Origin: RUG12461 sp045661345
GTDB taxonomy: Bacteria; Bacillota; Clostridia; Lachnospirales; Lachnospiraceae
Direction: 5' to 3'
Assembly: GCA_045661345.1 (NCBI GenBank)
Contig: JAZRFM010000028.1
Span: 1 to 27,714, forward strand
Length of the DNA: 27,714 bases
Shown here piece after piece: positions 1 through 8,212 of this stretch; position 1 is the stretch's first letter, and each line of letters begins with the position of its first letter. The position numbers and the translations under genes are program-made. Below the pieces are notes generated by a model. It worked only from the letters and a program-made list of their open reading frames with translations, searched no databases and was not told where the DNA came from.

Positions 1-1
1 G

Positions 2-106
2 CGAATCCAGGTACCATGCGCCATGGAAGGCGCGTTGGTACCGTTTGCGTACGGTGGAAGCAATCTGGCGCAAATGCTTAGAGAAGCCATGCCCCGAAAT
101 GAGTGA
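2..106 (+). CDS. Possible 3' end of a plus-strand gene entering from the left
   Basis: One plus-strand frame is open from the window edge to a TGA at 104-106 and encodes 34 residues with a plausible protein composition, ending LREAMPRNE. It would converge on the phosphofructokinase gene, and the hairpin at 202-244 could serve both transcripts. I do not recognise a family, and 34 codons is too short to exclude a chance open frame. An imperfect inverted repeat built on GGTACC (10-22 against 29-42) lies inside it. Confidence 0.3.
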   Translation, partial: RIQVPCAMEGALVPFAYGGSNLAQMLREAMPRNE

Positions 107-201
107 GCGTCATTTTCATACAACCTGACATGCCGGGAGGGCACAGGGAGGCCGGCGGAGGGCAGGAGTTAAACTCCCGTTTGGTGATGTCGTGATATTG
201 A

Positions 202-244
202 AAGAACCGGCGCTTGCATCCAGACAATGTAAGCGCCGGTTCTT
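202..244 (-). terminator. Rho-independent terminator after phosphofructokinase gene
   Basis: A perfect 14-bp stem (202-215 with 231-244, core AACCGGCGCTT) with a 15-nt loop lies 27 bp beyond the phosphofructokinase stop codon. In the minus-strand transcript the stem is followed by a short U-containing tract (TTTCAATATC). It can also fold for plus-strand transcripts arriving from the left. The long GC-rich stem makes a terminator role likely. Confidence 0.75.
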
Positions 245-271
245 GAAAGTCTTCGAACCGCAGGTTTTTGT

Positions 272-1531
272 TTACAGCAGATCCTGGAATCCCGGTACCC
301 AAAGGTGACGCGGAATGCCATCTACCATGATGGAGCCGACATCGCCCTGAATGAGGGGGCGGACGTAGGTCATGAACTCGCTGGTCACATAGGTGCCGTC
401 CTTCGTGATCCACTCACGCGGTACCAGCCGCACGTCGTTTGCGATCTTATGGACATCCTTTACTTCTGTTCCTGCCTGATAGGGATCGTCGGAGGTACGT
501 ACAAAGACAACCATCTTTCCGGTGTCGCCCTCGTCCGCAGCCTTCATGGCAGCACCGCCGACCTCAAAGGCCTCCAGGATATCCACACGGGAAGCGCAGT
601 GGCTCGCTGCTCTCTGTAAGGTGGAAAGCTCTACTGCACGCGTCTTGCAGCCGATCTCCTGGGAAAGCACCGTGCTGAGGTAACGCGCTGTACCGGTCAG
701 CTGCTTGTGACCGAATGCATCGACATATTCCACACCGTTGTCCATTTCGCTGACGTATTTGCCGTCCTTGTCATGGATTCCTTCCGAAACCGCAATCACG
801 ATGGAAGCTTTTTTCTTAAGGAGTTCCTTGCACTTCTTGACGAAGGCGTCCATCTCGAAGTCCACCTCCGGGAGGTAGATCGCGTCCGGACCGTCGCAGT
901 CCTCGCTGCGTGCCAGTGCAGCCGCACCGGTGAGCCAGCCTGCATCACGTCCCATGATCTCGATGATGATGACCTGACCATGCTCGGTTTCCAAAGACCA
1001 TCCGTCACGGATGATTTCCTTTACGGAGGTACCGATGTACTTCGCAGCGGAGCCGTATCCCGGCGTGTGATCCGTCAGCGCGAGGTCGTTATCAATGGTC
1101 TTCGGGCATCCCACAAAGCGGATATCGGAGCCGGAAACGATGGCGTAATCGGAAAGCTTCTTGATGGTATCCATGGAGTCATTGCCGCCGATGTAGATGA
1201 AGCAGTCAATCTCCAGTCTGTCCAGAATGTCAAAAATCTTGTCATACAGTGCCTGGTTGTCATGGATCTCCGGCAGCTTGAACCGGCAGGATCCGAGGTA
1301 CGCGGAGGGCGTTCTTTTCAGAAGCTCTGCATCCAGACCGGTACGGATGTGCTCGGACAGATCCACATACCTGCCTTCTACCAGTCCCTGAATCCCGTGA
1401 AGCATACCGTAAACTTTCTTATATCCTCTGTCGATCGCCGTCCGGTACACGCCTGCCAGAGACGAGTTAATCGCCGCGGTAGGGCCGCCGGACTGACCGA
1501 CGATCACATTTCTTTTTTCTTTTCCTTTCAT
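272..1531 (-). CDS. pfp: 6-phosphofructokinase, pyrophosphate-dependent type
   Basis: Glycolytic enzyme that phosphorylates fructose 6-phosphate to the 1,6-bisphosphate in the cytoplasm. The 419 residues cover the whole PFK fold: N-terminal GQSGGPTAAIN, a phosphate-donor loop GGNDS at 115-119, catalytic PKTIDND at 143-149 (Asp147 as base) and MGRDAGWL at 193-200. By family knowledge, Asp at the second variable loop position (GGxDS) and Lys in PKTIDND mark pyrophosphate-using enzymes, whereas ATP enzymes have Gly at both. Both PPi markers are present, so PPi is the likely donor and the reaction would be reversible. The usual first Asp of GGDDS is Asn117 here, an oddity. An AGGAGG ribosome site (1541-1546) precedes the ATG. 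The gene is monocistronic, with its own promoter at 1597-1626 and a terminator at 202-244. ATP use cannot be excluded from sequence alone. Confidence 0.93.
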   Translation of the reverse strand: MKGKEKRNVIVGQSGGPTAAINSSLAGVYRTAIDRGYKKVYGMLHGIQGLVEGRYVDLSEHIRTGLDAELLKRTPSAYLGSCRFKLPEIHDNQALYDKIFDILDRLEIDCFIYIGGNDSMDTIKKLSDYAIVSGSDIRFVGCPKTIDNDLALTDHTPGYGSAAKYIGTSVKEIIRDGWSLETEHGQVIIIEIMGRDAGWLTGAAALARSEDCDGPDAIYLPEVDFEMDAFVKKCKELLKKKASIVIAVSEGIHDKDGKYVSEMDNGVEYVDAFGHKQLTGTARYLSTVLSQEIGCKTRAVELSTLQRAASHCASRVDILEAFEVGGAAMKAADEGDTGKMVVFVRTSDDPYQAGTEVKDVHKIANDVRLVPREWITKDGTYVTSEFMTYVRPLIQGDVGSIMVDGIPRHLWVPGFQDLL

Positions 1532-1596
1532 CCCAAAAGACCTCCTTTTTCCTCTGTACTCTCCAGTCTTGGAGCTGTTGACGCTCGAACGGAATT

Positions 1597-1626
1597 ATTA
1601 TAGCACGTTGCATACCCCCGTTGCAA
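1597..1626 (-). promoter_or_regulatory. Sigma-A-type promoter for phosphofructokinase gene
   Basis: On the minus strand, TTGCAA (1621-1626) is followed by an 18-bp spacer and a perfect TATAAT (1597-1602), about 65 bp before the start codon. It lies back-to-back with the plus-strand bioY promoter; the two -35 boxes are 8 bp apart. Confidence 0.7.
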
Positions 1627-1634
1627 GAACCTTG

Positions 1635-1663
1635 TTGACAGACTTCCGCACCCGTTTTATGAT
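1635..1663 (+). promoter_or_regulatory. Sigma-A-type promoter for bioY
   Basis: A consensus TTGACA (1635-1640), a 17-bp spacer and TATGAT (1658-1663) lie about 90 bp before the bioY start. I see no clear BirA-type palindrome (TTGTTAAC...GTTAACAA) across it, so biotin control is not shown by the sequence. Confidence 0.7.
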
Positions 1664-1754
1664 TATGGAGTTGATGTAAAAAGTGAAGGTCATCATTCCG
1701 CAAGCGGCATGTGGCTTTTGACCCTGACATCATGTGAAAAGAGAGGAAACCGGT

Positions 1755-2345
1755 ATGAACCAGGGTTCAGACTATCCCGATAAAAACAAAAGCCGCGCCG
1801 CTTCCCCGAAGCTGCGCACGAAGGATCTGGTACTCACCGCCCTGATGGCGGCGGTGCTCTGTGTTGTCAGCCCCTGGTCCATCACCATCGGGCCGATCCC
1901 GTTTTCCTTTTCCCTGTTTGCGATCTATCTCACGATGTACCTGCTGGGCGCAAAGCTCGGAACCTTCTCCGTCCTGCTCTACCTTTTGATCGGGCTGCTC
2001 GGACTTCCCGTTTTTTCCGGTTTTACCGGCGGTCCGCAAAAGCTCTTCGGTCCCACCGGCGGATTTTTGATCGGGTATCTTCCCATGGCTCTGCTGATCG
2101 GTCTTTTCCTGGATCACACGCAAAAGGAGCATATCACCTTCCGGCATACGCTCCTTCGTATTCTTGTGGTCTTTGCCTGTACGTGGGTTTTGTATCTTTT
2201 CGGCACGCTCTGGTATATGTTTGTCTCCGGGGCAGGTTTCCTCGCGGCACTCAGTGTCACGGTGCTTCCCTTTGTCCTGATCGACCTTGCGAAAAACATC
2301 CTGGCTGCGCTCCTTGGCCCCGCGATCAAAAAGCGGATCCGCTGA
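1755..2345 (+). CDS. bioY: BioY, biotin ECF-transporter S-component
   Basis: Membrane protein that binds biotin and passes it to an energy-coupling-factor ATPase module for uptake. The 196-residue product has a soluble N-terminal extension of about 20 residues and about six hydrophobic segments. BioY hallmarks are the MAAVLCVVSPWSITIGPIPFS region, LGAKLGTFSVLLYLLIGLLGLPVFSGF, and GPTGGFLIGYL. The start is set at the second in-frame ATG (1755), which follows an AGAGGAAA ribosome site; an upstream in-frame ATG at 1734 has none. No EcfA or EcfT gene is adjacent, so it probably shares a housekeeping ECF module encoded elsewhere. It is divergent from the phosphofructokinase gene and convergent with the FapA-like gene. 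Biotin is the expected substrate for this family. Confidence 0.92.
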   Translation: MNQGSDYPDKNKSRAASPKLRTKDLVLTALMAAVLCVVSPWSITIGPIPFSFSLFAIYLTMYLLGAKLGTFSVLLYLLIGLLGLPVFSGFTGGPQKLFGPTGGFLIGYLPMALLIGLFLDHTQKEHITFRHTLLRILVVFACTWVLYLFGTLWYMFVSGAGFLAALSVTVLPFVLIDLAKNILAALLGPAIKKRIR

Positions 2346-2348
2346 AGG

Positions 2349-2376
2349 GGAAAGAGACCGGTTCGCCAGTCTTTCC
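2349..2376. terminator. Possible bidirectional terminator between convergent genes
   Basis: GGAAAGAGAC (2349-2358) pairs with GTCTTTCC (2369-2376) with one bulged base. It lies between the bioY stop and the stop of the FapA-like gene, which are only about 30 bp apart. The U-tract is poor, so the call rests on position and stem. Confidence 0.4.
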
Positions 2377-4572
2377 TTAATGCAGCATCGTCACTTCCAC
2401 CGTTTCTCCCAGCAGCTTTGCCGCAATTCCCTGATAATGCTCCGGTCTCTGCAGATAGACCCCGCCGATGGACATCTTGACATTGTCATAGATCCTGCCG
2501 TGCACAATCGCCTCGGAATCCCGGATCATCCTCTCGTGTTCCAGGACTTCTTTCTGGCTCTTCTCTTTTTCGCGCAGCTCCAGCTCCTTTGTATAGATCG
2601 CGTTTTCAATCTTGTTGATGATCTCCATCCTGCTGCGTTCTTCCGCGTTGTACTTGCCGTACACCTCATTCTTTGCATTGTAGAGGATCTGCAGTTCTTT
2701 CTTGATCTCGTTGATCTCTTTTTCCAGCTGCTGCCGGATCTTTTTCAGGCGTTCGTTCCCGCCGATCTCCACCCGGGTGGAAACCCCCATCCTGTTTCCG
2801 AGATTCTCCACCTCAATCCCCCGCTCCGCCACGGTGGATCCGCCGGACAAGGCACCCTCCCGTGCCGTGATCAGCACACGCCCTCTGGAAAAGATCTTGC
2901 TGTTGACACTGTACCCCACAGACACGTCGCCCCCGGCTTCAATGATGGCGGATTCCAGAAACCGCGCCTGCACATTTCCTTCCGCCTTGATCAGCCCGCC
3001 GGATCCGGCCGCCACACCCCGCTGGATCGCGATGTTTCTGCCGCTTTCGATGGTGGCCGCTTCCACCGTACCGCTGATGACCACGTCTCCGGTCACCTTG
3101 ATCACGGAGCCGGCACCCACATCTCCCTGTACATGCAGGTCTCCGTCGTAGATGACATTTCCGGTGATCTTGGTCACCTCACGAAGCTCCAGCACGTTGG
3201 TGATGGTGATCTTGCCGCCCTTCATCTCGATCCGACCGTTCAGCAGCGAAATATAGGTCTTTTGATCCTCGTCAACGATAAAGCCCTTGCCTACCAGAAG
3301 CCCTTTTTCTTTTCCGTTTTTTGCCGGCAGGAACTTGCCCGTGACGGTGGAGCCGGATCTGCCCATTTCCGCCGCATGATAATAGGCGATATGGTCGCCC
3401 TTTTTTACCATATGGTAATTCCGGAGATCCATATGATCCACGGAGCCGTCCGCACGGATCTTGGGTTTGCTTTCCTGTTTCAGTTCGAAGAAATATTCGT
3501 AATAGCCGTCTCTCCCGTCGATAGGCGCCTTGCCGCGGGCTATCACGGCATCCGTCCCGGCGAAATGTCCGTCCGACAGGCGGTCCAGCATCTCCTGATC
3601 AACCCCGTAGATCACACCGGCCGATTGCATTTCCCGGATCAGCTTGCCCCGGTCGAGGGCTTTCTGTCTCCGATAGAGGGTCAGCGTCGCTGTCATTTCA
3701 TCCCGGCTGATGTTGATCATATAGTCATCAAATCCGGCGGTAATCTCCTCCGCCCCCACCAGATCTCGGTCACGGTTTGCGATCTCATCCTCCAGCTGCC
3801 GCCGGATCCGCCGCATATCGTTTTCGGTGTACATCAGGGTCGCGTAGGAAGAAACGTCCAGTCCGTTTTCCATACCGACACGGATCTCCCGCATCTGTCC
3901 GGCGTGATAATAGGGGGATTTGTAAAGAGAAATATTCACCCGGCTGAGGAGCCCAAGCCGGATCTCATGCATCTGCTCCCAGTTGTATTCCGGAAACGCA
4001 TACTGTTCGACTTCGATGCCGTTTTCCAGACCTCTGGCGATTTCCTTGATGGATTCGCCGTTAAAATCCGGCGAGATATAGCGCTCGATATCCAGACCCT
4101 TTTCCAGTGCCATCCGGATCGCTTCCAGCTCCGCCTCCCGATAGCCCTTGTCCAGAAACGGATCCAGATTAACGCCGGATTTCTTGGCAAGCAGGATCTG
4201 CCGCATCACACTGCCGAAATATTTGGTATAGGTCTTTAGATAGATTCCCTCCAAAAGACCCTCGCGGATGATGCGCATTTTGTCGTAGGCGATCCTGGGA
4301 TCCGCATAGATCCCCACGTCGATCCCCTGAGACATCCCCAGCCGGATCTCCTCCATCTGGAACCAGTCATACTCCGGCTTCGCGTAACGGGAAACATCCA
4401 GTCCCGCCTCCATGCCGAGACGGATACTGCGCATATGGACAGCAAGAAAATAAGGCTTCGCGTATACAGATACGTCAAGCCCGGCATGCTTTCCTTCTTC
4501 AATTTCGCGGATCTGGTCGCTCGTAAAAATCGGTGCGTCAGAGACTCCGTCCAGTGTCACCGGTTCTTCCAT
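2377..4572 (-). CDS. FapA/DUF342 family protein with N-terminal 26-residue tandem repeats
   Basis: A 731-residue cytoplasmic protein with no signal peptide or membrane segment. Residues about 18-256 are about nine repeats of 25-26 residues, with consensus near QMxEIRxGLExGLDVSxYAxPxY. Residues about 280-600 match the FapA (DUF342) core, whose glycine- and valine-rich stretch (GNVIYDGDLHVQGDVGAGSVIKV onward, in parts) suggests a stacked beta-helix. Residues about 605-690 form a highly charged coiled coil (EKEINEIKKELQIL), followed by a short C-terminal strand region. FapA-type proteins are linked to cell-surface or flagellar assembly and signalling, but their biochemical role is poorly defined. 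It sits 13 bp downstream of the HD-GYP gene on the same strand, with GAGGT as ribosome site, so the two are probably co-transcribed. The repeats may be a protein-interaction surface; that is inference. Confidence 0.8.
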   Translation of the reverse strand: MEEPVTLDGVSDAPIFTSDQIREIEEGKHAGLDVSVYAKPYFLAVHMRSIRLGMEAGLDVSRYAKPEYDWFQMEEIRLGMSQGIDVGIYADPRIAYDKMRIIREGLLEGIYLKTYTKYFGSVMRQILLAKKSGVNLDPFLDKGYREAELEAIRMALEKGLDIERYISPDFNGESIKEIARGLENGIEVEQYAFPEYNWEQMHEIRLGLLSRVNISLYKSPYYHAGQMREIRVGMENGLDVSSYATLMYTENDMRRIRRQLEDEIANRDRDLVGAEEITAGFDDYMINISRDEMTATLTLYRRQKALDRGKLIREMQSAGVIYGVDQEMLDRLSDGHFAGTDAVIARGKAPIDGRDGYYEYFFELKQESKPKIRADGSVDHMDLRNYHMVKKGDHIAYYHAAEMGRSGSTVTGKFLPAKNGKEKGLLVGKGFIVDEDQKTYISLLNGRIEMKGGKITITNVLELREVTKITGNVIYDGDLHVQGDVGAGSVIKVTGDVVISGTVEAATIESGRNIAIQRGVAAGSGGLIKAEGNVQARFLESAIIEAGGDVSVGYSVNSKIFSRGRVLITAREGALSGGSTVAERGIEVENLGNRMGVSTRVEIGGNERLKKIRQQLEKEINEIKKELQILYNAKNEVYGKYNAEERSRMEIINKIENAIYTKELELREKEKSQKEVLEHERMIRDSEAIVHGRIYDNVKMSIGGVYLQRPEHYQGIAAKLLGETVEVTMLH
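3805..4521 (-). repeat. Coding tandem repeat array (about nine 26-residue units)
   Basis: This stretch encodes successive units such as IRLGMEAGLDVSRYAKPEY, IRLGMSQGIDVGIYADPR and IRVGMENGLDVSSYATLMY. The middle units (around residues 110-165) are more diverged, so the array looks old, with the outer units kept more alike. DNA-level identity is moderate, which argues against a recently expanded microsatellite. Confidence 0.85.
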
Positions 4573-4585
4573 CTACCTGTACCTC

Positions 4586-5626
4586 TTAATCCAGATTCTG
4601 ATTTCCGATGATATCCATGAGGCGTTCCTTCGTCTCTTTGAAGCATTCCAAAAGCTTCGGGGGAAAGATGCCCGCCTCTCCCGTAGAGATCATCTGAAAT
4701 GCTTTTTCTTTTTCTATCGCACGCTTGTACACGGTGCGTCCGGTCATACCGTCCAGGGTATCCGCAATGGACACGATCTGCGCCGCCAGAGGGATATCGT
4801 CTCCCTTCAGCCGGTCCGGATATCCTCTCCCATCATAACGCTCATGATGATGGCGGCAGATATCATGGGCGATCTTCACGAAATTCTGCGCATCATTCGG
4901 GTGTACGATGGCAAGCACAGAAGCCATCCGGTCGATCATCTCCCCGCCCTTTGTCGTATGGCTCTTCATCAGGTCAAACTCTTCTGAGGTGAGCTTCCCC
5001 GGCTTGTTCAGCACATGATCCGGAATCGCAACCTTTCCGATATCGTGCAGCGCGCTGGCTTCCACGATCTCGTTCACCCGGTTCTTCGTCAGCTCATATT
5101 CCGGGTAGTTATTCATCAGACTGACGGCAAGGGCGCGGGTCATCTCTTTGATATGCTCGATGTGAACCGCACCTCCCACATCGCGGCCTTCCACAATATC
5201 ACCGAACATGTCCAGCACGTTTGCACTGAATTCATCCCGCTGGTCAATCATGAAAGGAAAACGCAGCGCCGCCTTTAACCGCATAAAGAAGACGGCCCGG
5301 TTGATGGGCTTTCTGATGAAGTCCGCGATGGGATAGGCATAGCAGCGTACCTCTGTCTCCAGTGACTTGTCTCCCGTCACCATGATCACCGCGATCCTGT
5401 TCATCAGCTTTTTGGAATGCATCGCTGCCAGTACCTGAAAGCCGTCCACCACGGGCATGTCCACATCCAGTACAATCGCCGCGATCTCCTCCTCGCGCTT
5501 GACCAGGATCTCAATCCCGCGCTTCCCGTCCGCCGCTTCATAAACCGGATATTTCCCGCCGATGGCATCTACTATGTTTTTTCGATCTTCCGGATTGTCA
5601 TCAATGACAAGAATTTTATCTCTCAT
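4586..5626 (-). CDS. Response regulator with HD-GYP phosphodiesterase domain
   Basis: A 346-residue two-domain protein. The N-terminal receiver (about 1-120) has the acidic pair in ILVIDDNPED, phospho-acceptor Asp54 in VLDVDMP and the conserved Lys of FIRKPINR. The C-terminal HD-GYP domain has an early metal-ligand His (AVHIEH), HDIGK at about 194-198, HHHERYDGRGYP at about 259-270, and ADTLDGMTGRTVYK. HD-GYP domains hydrolyse cyclic di-GMP (or cGAMP in some lineages), and all canonical metal ligands appear present, so it is probably active and controlled by phosphorylation. The start at 5626 follows AAAGGA; an in-frame ATG six codons upstream lacks a good site. No partner histidine kinase is in the window. 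The adjacent FapA-like gene is a likely functional partner. Confidence 0.92.
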   Translation of the reverse strand: MRDKILVIDDNPEDRKNIVDAIGGKYPVYEAADGKRGIEILVKREEEIAAIVLDVDMPVVDGFQVLAAMHSKKLMNRIAVIMVTGDKSLETEVRCYAYPIADFIRKPINRAVFFMRLKAALRFPFMIDQRDEFSANVLDMFGDIVEGRDVGGAVHIEHIKEMTRALAVSLMNNYPEYELTKNRVNEIVEASALHDIGKVAIPDHVLNKPGKLTSEEFDLMKSHTTKGGEMIDRMASVLAIVHPNDAQNFVKIAHDICRHHHERYDGRGYPDRLKGDDIPLAAQIVSIADTLDGMTGRTVYKRAIEKEKAFQMISTGEAGIFPPKLLECFKETKERLMDIIGNQNLD

Positions 5627-5661
5627 CTGCGATCCTTTCCGCATTTTTTACCTGTAATTCT

Positions 5662-5667
5662 ATTATA
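5662..5667 (-). promoter_or_regulatory. Candidate -10 box upstream of the HD-GYP gene
   Basis: A perfect TATAAT on the minus strand lies about 36 bp before the start codon, in an AT-rich stretch next to a CCACGTGG palindrome (5673-5680). No convincing -35 box sits at the right distance, so an activator might be needed. Confidence 0.4.
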
Positions 5668-5775
5668 CATTACCACGTGGAAAAATCTACACTATTTTCC
5701 CCCGGTGGTCTCTGCCCAAAAGGGCAAAAAACCTCCTCTCCTACTCCTCTTATTCCTACAGCGGGATCGCAGCCT

Positions 5776-5804
5776 GCCGAGGCTTTGCCTTCCAAAGCCT
5801 CGGC
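5776..5804 (-). terminator. Strong hairpin just after the polyol dehydrogenase stop
   Basis: A perfect 12-bp stem (GCCGAGGCTTTG with CAAAGCCTCGGC, 5-nt loop) starts 4 bp past the stop codon. No U-tract follows in the minus-strand transcript, so it may act as a 3'-end stabiliser or a less typical terminator. Confidence 0.5.
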
Positions 5805-5808
5805 AATA

Positions 5809-6858
5809 TTACTGAATCCTGATAACCGCTTTGACCAGATCCGTTTTGTTGTTGACTGCTTCCTGATATGCTTCCTGTATATGATCGAAATCGAAGGTAT
5901 GTGTGACGATCCCCTTCACATCTATGGCACCGCTGGCTACCGCTGCGATCGCCCTCGGGTAGATATTCCTGTAACGGAATACACTCTTGATGGTCAGCTC
6001 CTTATCCATGATCTGTGCAAAATTGTATTCGATGGTTTCGGAGGTGGAGATACCCACGAGAGTCACCGTCCCGCCTCTTGCCGCCAGAAACGGCGTCATC
6101 CCGATCGTCACAGGGGATCCTGCGGTCTCAAAGACTTTTTCCGCCATACAGCCTTCCGTGATCCTGCGTACTTCCTCCAGCACATCTGCATTGCCGCTGT
6201 TGATGCAGTAATCCGCGCCGAGCTCCTTTGCCTTTTCAAGCCTTGCATCCACCAGATCGCAGACAATGGTCTTGCCGCAGCCACGAGCCTTTACCGAAAG
6301 CAATGTCATGAGTCCGATGCAGCCGGCACCGAGTATCACACAGGTATCTCCCACTCTGATGTCCGCCTGATCCGCTGCGTGCATACCGACGGACAAAGGC
6401 TCTATCATGGCACCCTCGCAGGTCGACACCTGCTCCGGCAGCTTGAAGCACCAGTCCGCCGGGTACTGTATAAATTCCATGTTGCATCCCTGTACCGGCG
6501 GTGTGGCCAGAAAAGCCACCTCCGGACACAGGTTGTACTTCCCTTCCTTGCAGAACCTGCAGTGACCGCATGTCACACCCGGCTCCAGCGCCACCCTGTC
6601 ACCGACCTGCAGGGTGGAGACCCCTTCTCCCACCTCCGTGACAACGCCTGCGCACTCATGACCGAGCATGAAGTCCTCCTCCGGATTCACTTCATAAGCG
6701 CCGACCTTTCCACTATGGTAGTAATGTACATCGGAACCGCAGATCCCCACGTATTCGATTGCTACGAGGACCTTTCCGGGACCGGCCTTCGGCTTTTCGA
6801 TCTCCTTGATGATCATATGATCAAGTCCCCGCATAAATGCGCCTCTTTGTGTCTCCAT
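5809..6858 (-). CDS. Zinc-dependent polyol dehydrogenase (sorbitol/xylitol type)
   Basis: Medium-chain dehydrogenase/reductase, 349 residues, expected to oxidise a sugar alcohol to the ketose with NAD. It has catalytic zinc ligands Cys40 (VGICGSDVHYY), His67-Glu68 (GHE) and the Glu of IEPLSVG; four structural-zinc cysteines at about 97, 100, 103 and 111 (CGHCRFCKEGKYNLC); and a Rossmann motif GAGCIGLM. The FRYRNIYPRAI segment is typical of sorbitol/xylitol dehydrogenases. An AGGAGG ribosome site lies 6 bp before the ATG at 6858; a further in-frame ATG upstream lacks one. It lies 169 bp beyond gltS on the same strand, with only a weak hairpin between them (about 6968-6978), so read-through from the large operon is possible. 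No sugar-alcohol transporter is nearby, so the exact substrate is unresolved. Confidence 0.9.
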   Translation of the reverse strand: METQRGAFMRGLDHMIIKEIEKPKAGPGKVLVAIEYVGICGSDVHYYHSGKVGAYEVNPEEDFMLGHECAGVVTEVGEGVSTLQVGDRVALEPGVTCGHCRFCKEGKYNLCPEVAFLATPPVQGCNMEFIQYPADWCFKLPEQVSTCEGAMIEPLSVGMHAADQADIRVGDTCVILGAGCIGLMTLLSVKARGCGKTIVCDLVDARLEKAKELGADYCINSGNADVLEEVRRITEGCMAEKVFETAGSPVTIGMTPFLAARGGTVTLVGISTSETIEYNFAQIMDKELTIKSVFRYRNIYPRAIAAVASGAIDVKGIVTHTFDFDHIQEAYQEAVNNKTDLVKAVIRIQ

Positions 6859-7027
6859 ATATCCTCCTTTCCTATGCATTGTCTTTTGTCAGTTATGGTT
6901 TCTTTGACTGCTCCTCCTCTTCGCCTTCCGGCTCTGCGAAAACCGGATAGCAGACTCAGAAGAAGCAGCTCCCGGAGCCTATTTCTTTTATCAAAAATTT
7001 TCTATTCTGCCAAGGGGGGATGTCTCC

Positions 7028-8212
7028 TCAGAGCACATTGATGAAAAAGGTAATAATAAAACTGTTCAGGAAATCCGAGAACAGGGATCCCACAATGGGA
7101 ATCAGCAGAAATGCCTTGGCCGACGGAACATAACGGGCCGTGACCGCCTGCATGTTTGCCATGGCATTGGGCGTCGCACCCATGCCAAACCCGCAGACAC
7201 CGGCGGAGATGACGGCCGCATCATAATCCTTTCCCATGGTGCGGAAAACAATCACGCCGGCAAAAAGGAGCATCCAGCCCGTCTGGGCGAGAAGCAGAAC
7301 GATCATGGGAAGGGCGAGGCTTGCCAGCTCCCAGATCCGTAACGTAATCATGGCGACACCAAGAAACAGAGACAACATGATGGAGCCGATGTCCTGTACC
7401 TTATCCCTGAAAAGCGGGATCTTTCCCGTGTACTCTCCGATATTGCGGATGACCGCCGCAATAATCATCGCGCCGATATAGACAGGAAAGGTGAGCCCGG
7501 TTTTGCGAAGCAGCATGGTAACCACCGTTCCGAGACCCACAGCGATCACCATGATAAAAACCGCGCCCGCATAACCGCCGGCCAGCTTCTTGATGCTCTT
7601 TTCCTCTGCGCCGTCCTCCTGCACAGCAACCGCCGTTTTGACCAGGTTTCTTTTCTGAATGAGAAGATCCGCGAGAGGCCCGCCGATCAGGGAGCCGACG
7701 ATCAGTCCGAAGGTCGCTGCCGCCGTACAGATCGTGGACGCACCCGTTATGCCGAAATCCTCCAGTACAGGACCAAACGCGCCTGCTGTACCATGACCGC
7801 CGATCATGGGAATGGAGCCCGTGCAGAACGCGGTCAGGGGGGAGATCCCCAGCGGTTTTGCCAGCCCCACAGCGATCAGATTCTGTGAGGTGATCAGTAC
7901 GATCAGAAGCACCAGCAGGATCACGATTCCCTTCCCTCCTGCCTTGAGGGCTTTCAGATTGGCCTGAAATCCCACCGAGGTGAAGAAAAAGATCATGCAG
8001 ATCTCCCGAAACGAATCATCAAAGGTCACCGTCAGCGTCCCTGTGGCATAAAGAATACAGGTGACGACAGATACGATCAGACCGCCGATGACGGGTGCCG
8101 GAATGCAGAACTTTTTGAAGACCGGAAATCTTTTGCGGATCAGCCTCCCGAGCAGAAGTGCAAGTACGGCAATCATCAGGGTCTGATACATGTCAAACGT
8201 AAACGTCCTCAT
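7028..8212 (-). CDS. gltS: GltS-type sodium/glutamate symporter
   Basis: Inner-membrane secondary transporter of 394 residues with about ten to twelve hydrophobic segments. GltS hallmarks are the N-terminal LALLLGRLIRKRFP and IPAPVIGGL, the first reentrant-loop motif PMIGGHGTAGAFGP, and the second half-repeat motif GFGMGATPNAMANMQAV, followed by the C-terminal SLFSDFLNSFIITFF. The family imports L- or D-glutamate with sodium. Its ATG directly follows the TAG of the TAXI binding-protein gene with no intervening base, so translation is probably coupled. GltS normally acts without a binding protein, which makes this pairing unusual. A weak GC hairpin with a T-containing tail lies about 50 bp past the stop. 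Fold and family are secure; the substrate could differ from glutamate because of the binding protein. Confidence 0.93.
   Translation of the reverse strand: MRTFTFDMYQTLMIAVLALLLGRLIRKRFPVFKKFCIPAPVIGGLIVSVVTCILYATGTLTVTFDDSFREICMIFFFTSVGFQANLKALKAGGKGIVILLVLLIVLITSQNLIAVGLAKPLGISPLTAFCTGSIPMIGGHGTAGAFGPVLEDFGITGASTICTAAATFGLIVGSLIGGPLADLLIQKRNLVKTAVAVQEDGAEEKSIKKLAGGYAGAVFIMVIAVGLGTVVTMLLRKTGLTFPVYIGAMIIAAVIRNIGEYTGKIPLFRDKVQDIGSIMLSLFLGVAMITLRIWELASLALPMIVLLLAQTGWMLLFAGVIVFRTMGKDYDAAVISAGVCGFGMGATPNAMANMQAVTARYVPSAKAFLLIPIVGSLFSDFLNSFIITFFINVL

Noticed and set aside
1627..1754. BirA operator upstream of bioY
   Set aside because: No inverted repeat resembling the BirA box is seen around the promoter.
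2287..4239. 650-codon open frame on the plus strand
   Set aside because: It is antisense to the FapA/DUF342 gene, which has clear repeats, domains and a ribosome site. The plus-strand product is rich in His, Asp and Phe with no family pattern, as expected from a codon-mirror frame.
5677..7041. 454-codon open frame on the plus strand
   Set aside because: Antisense to the polyol dehydrogenase and the intergenic gaps around it. Composition is His/Cys/Arg-rich with no domain.
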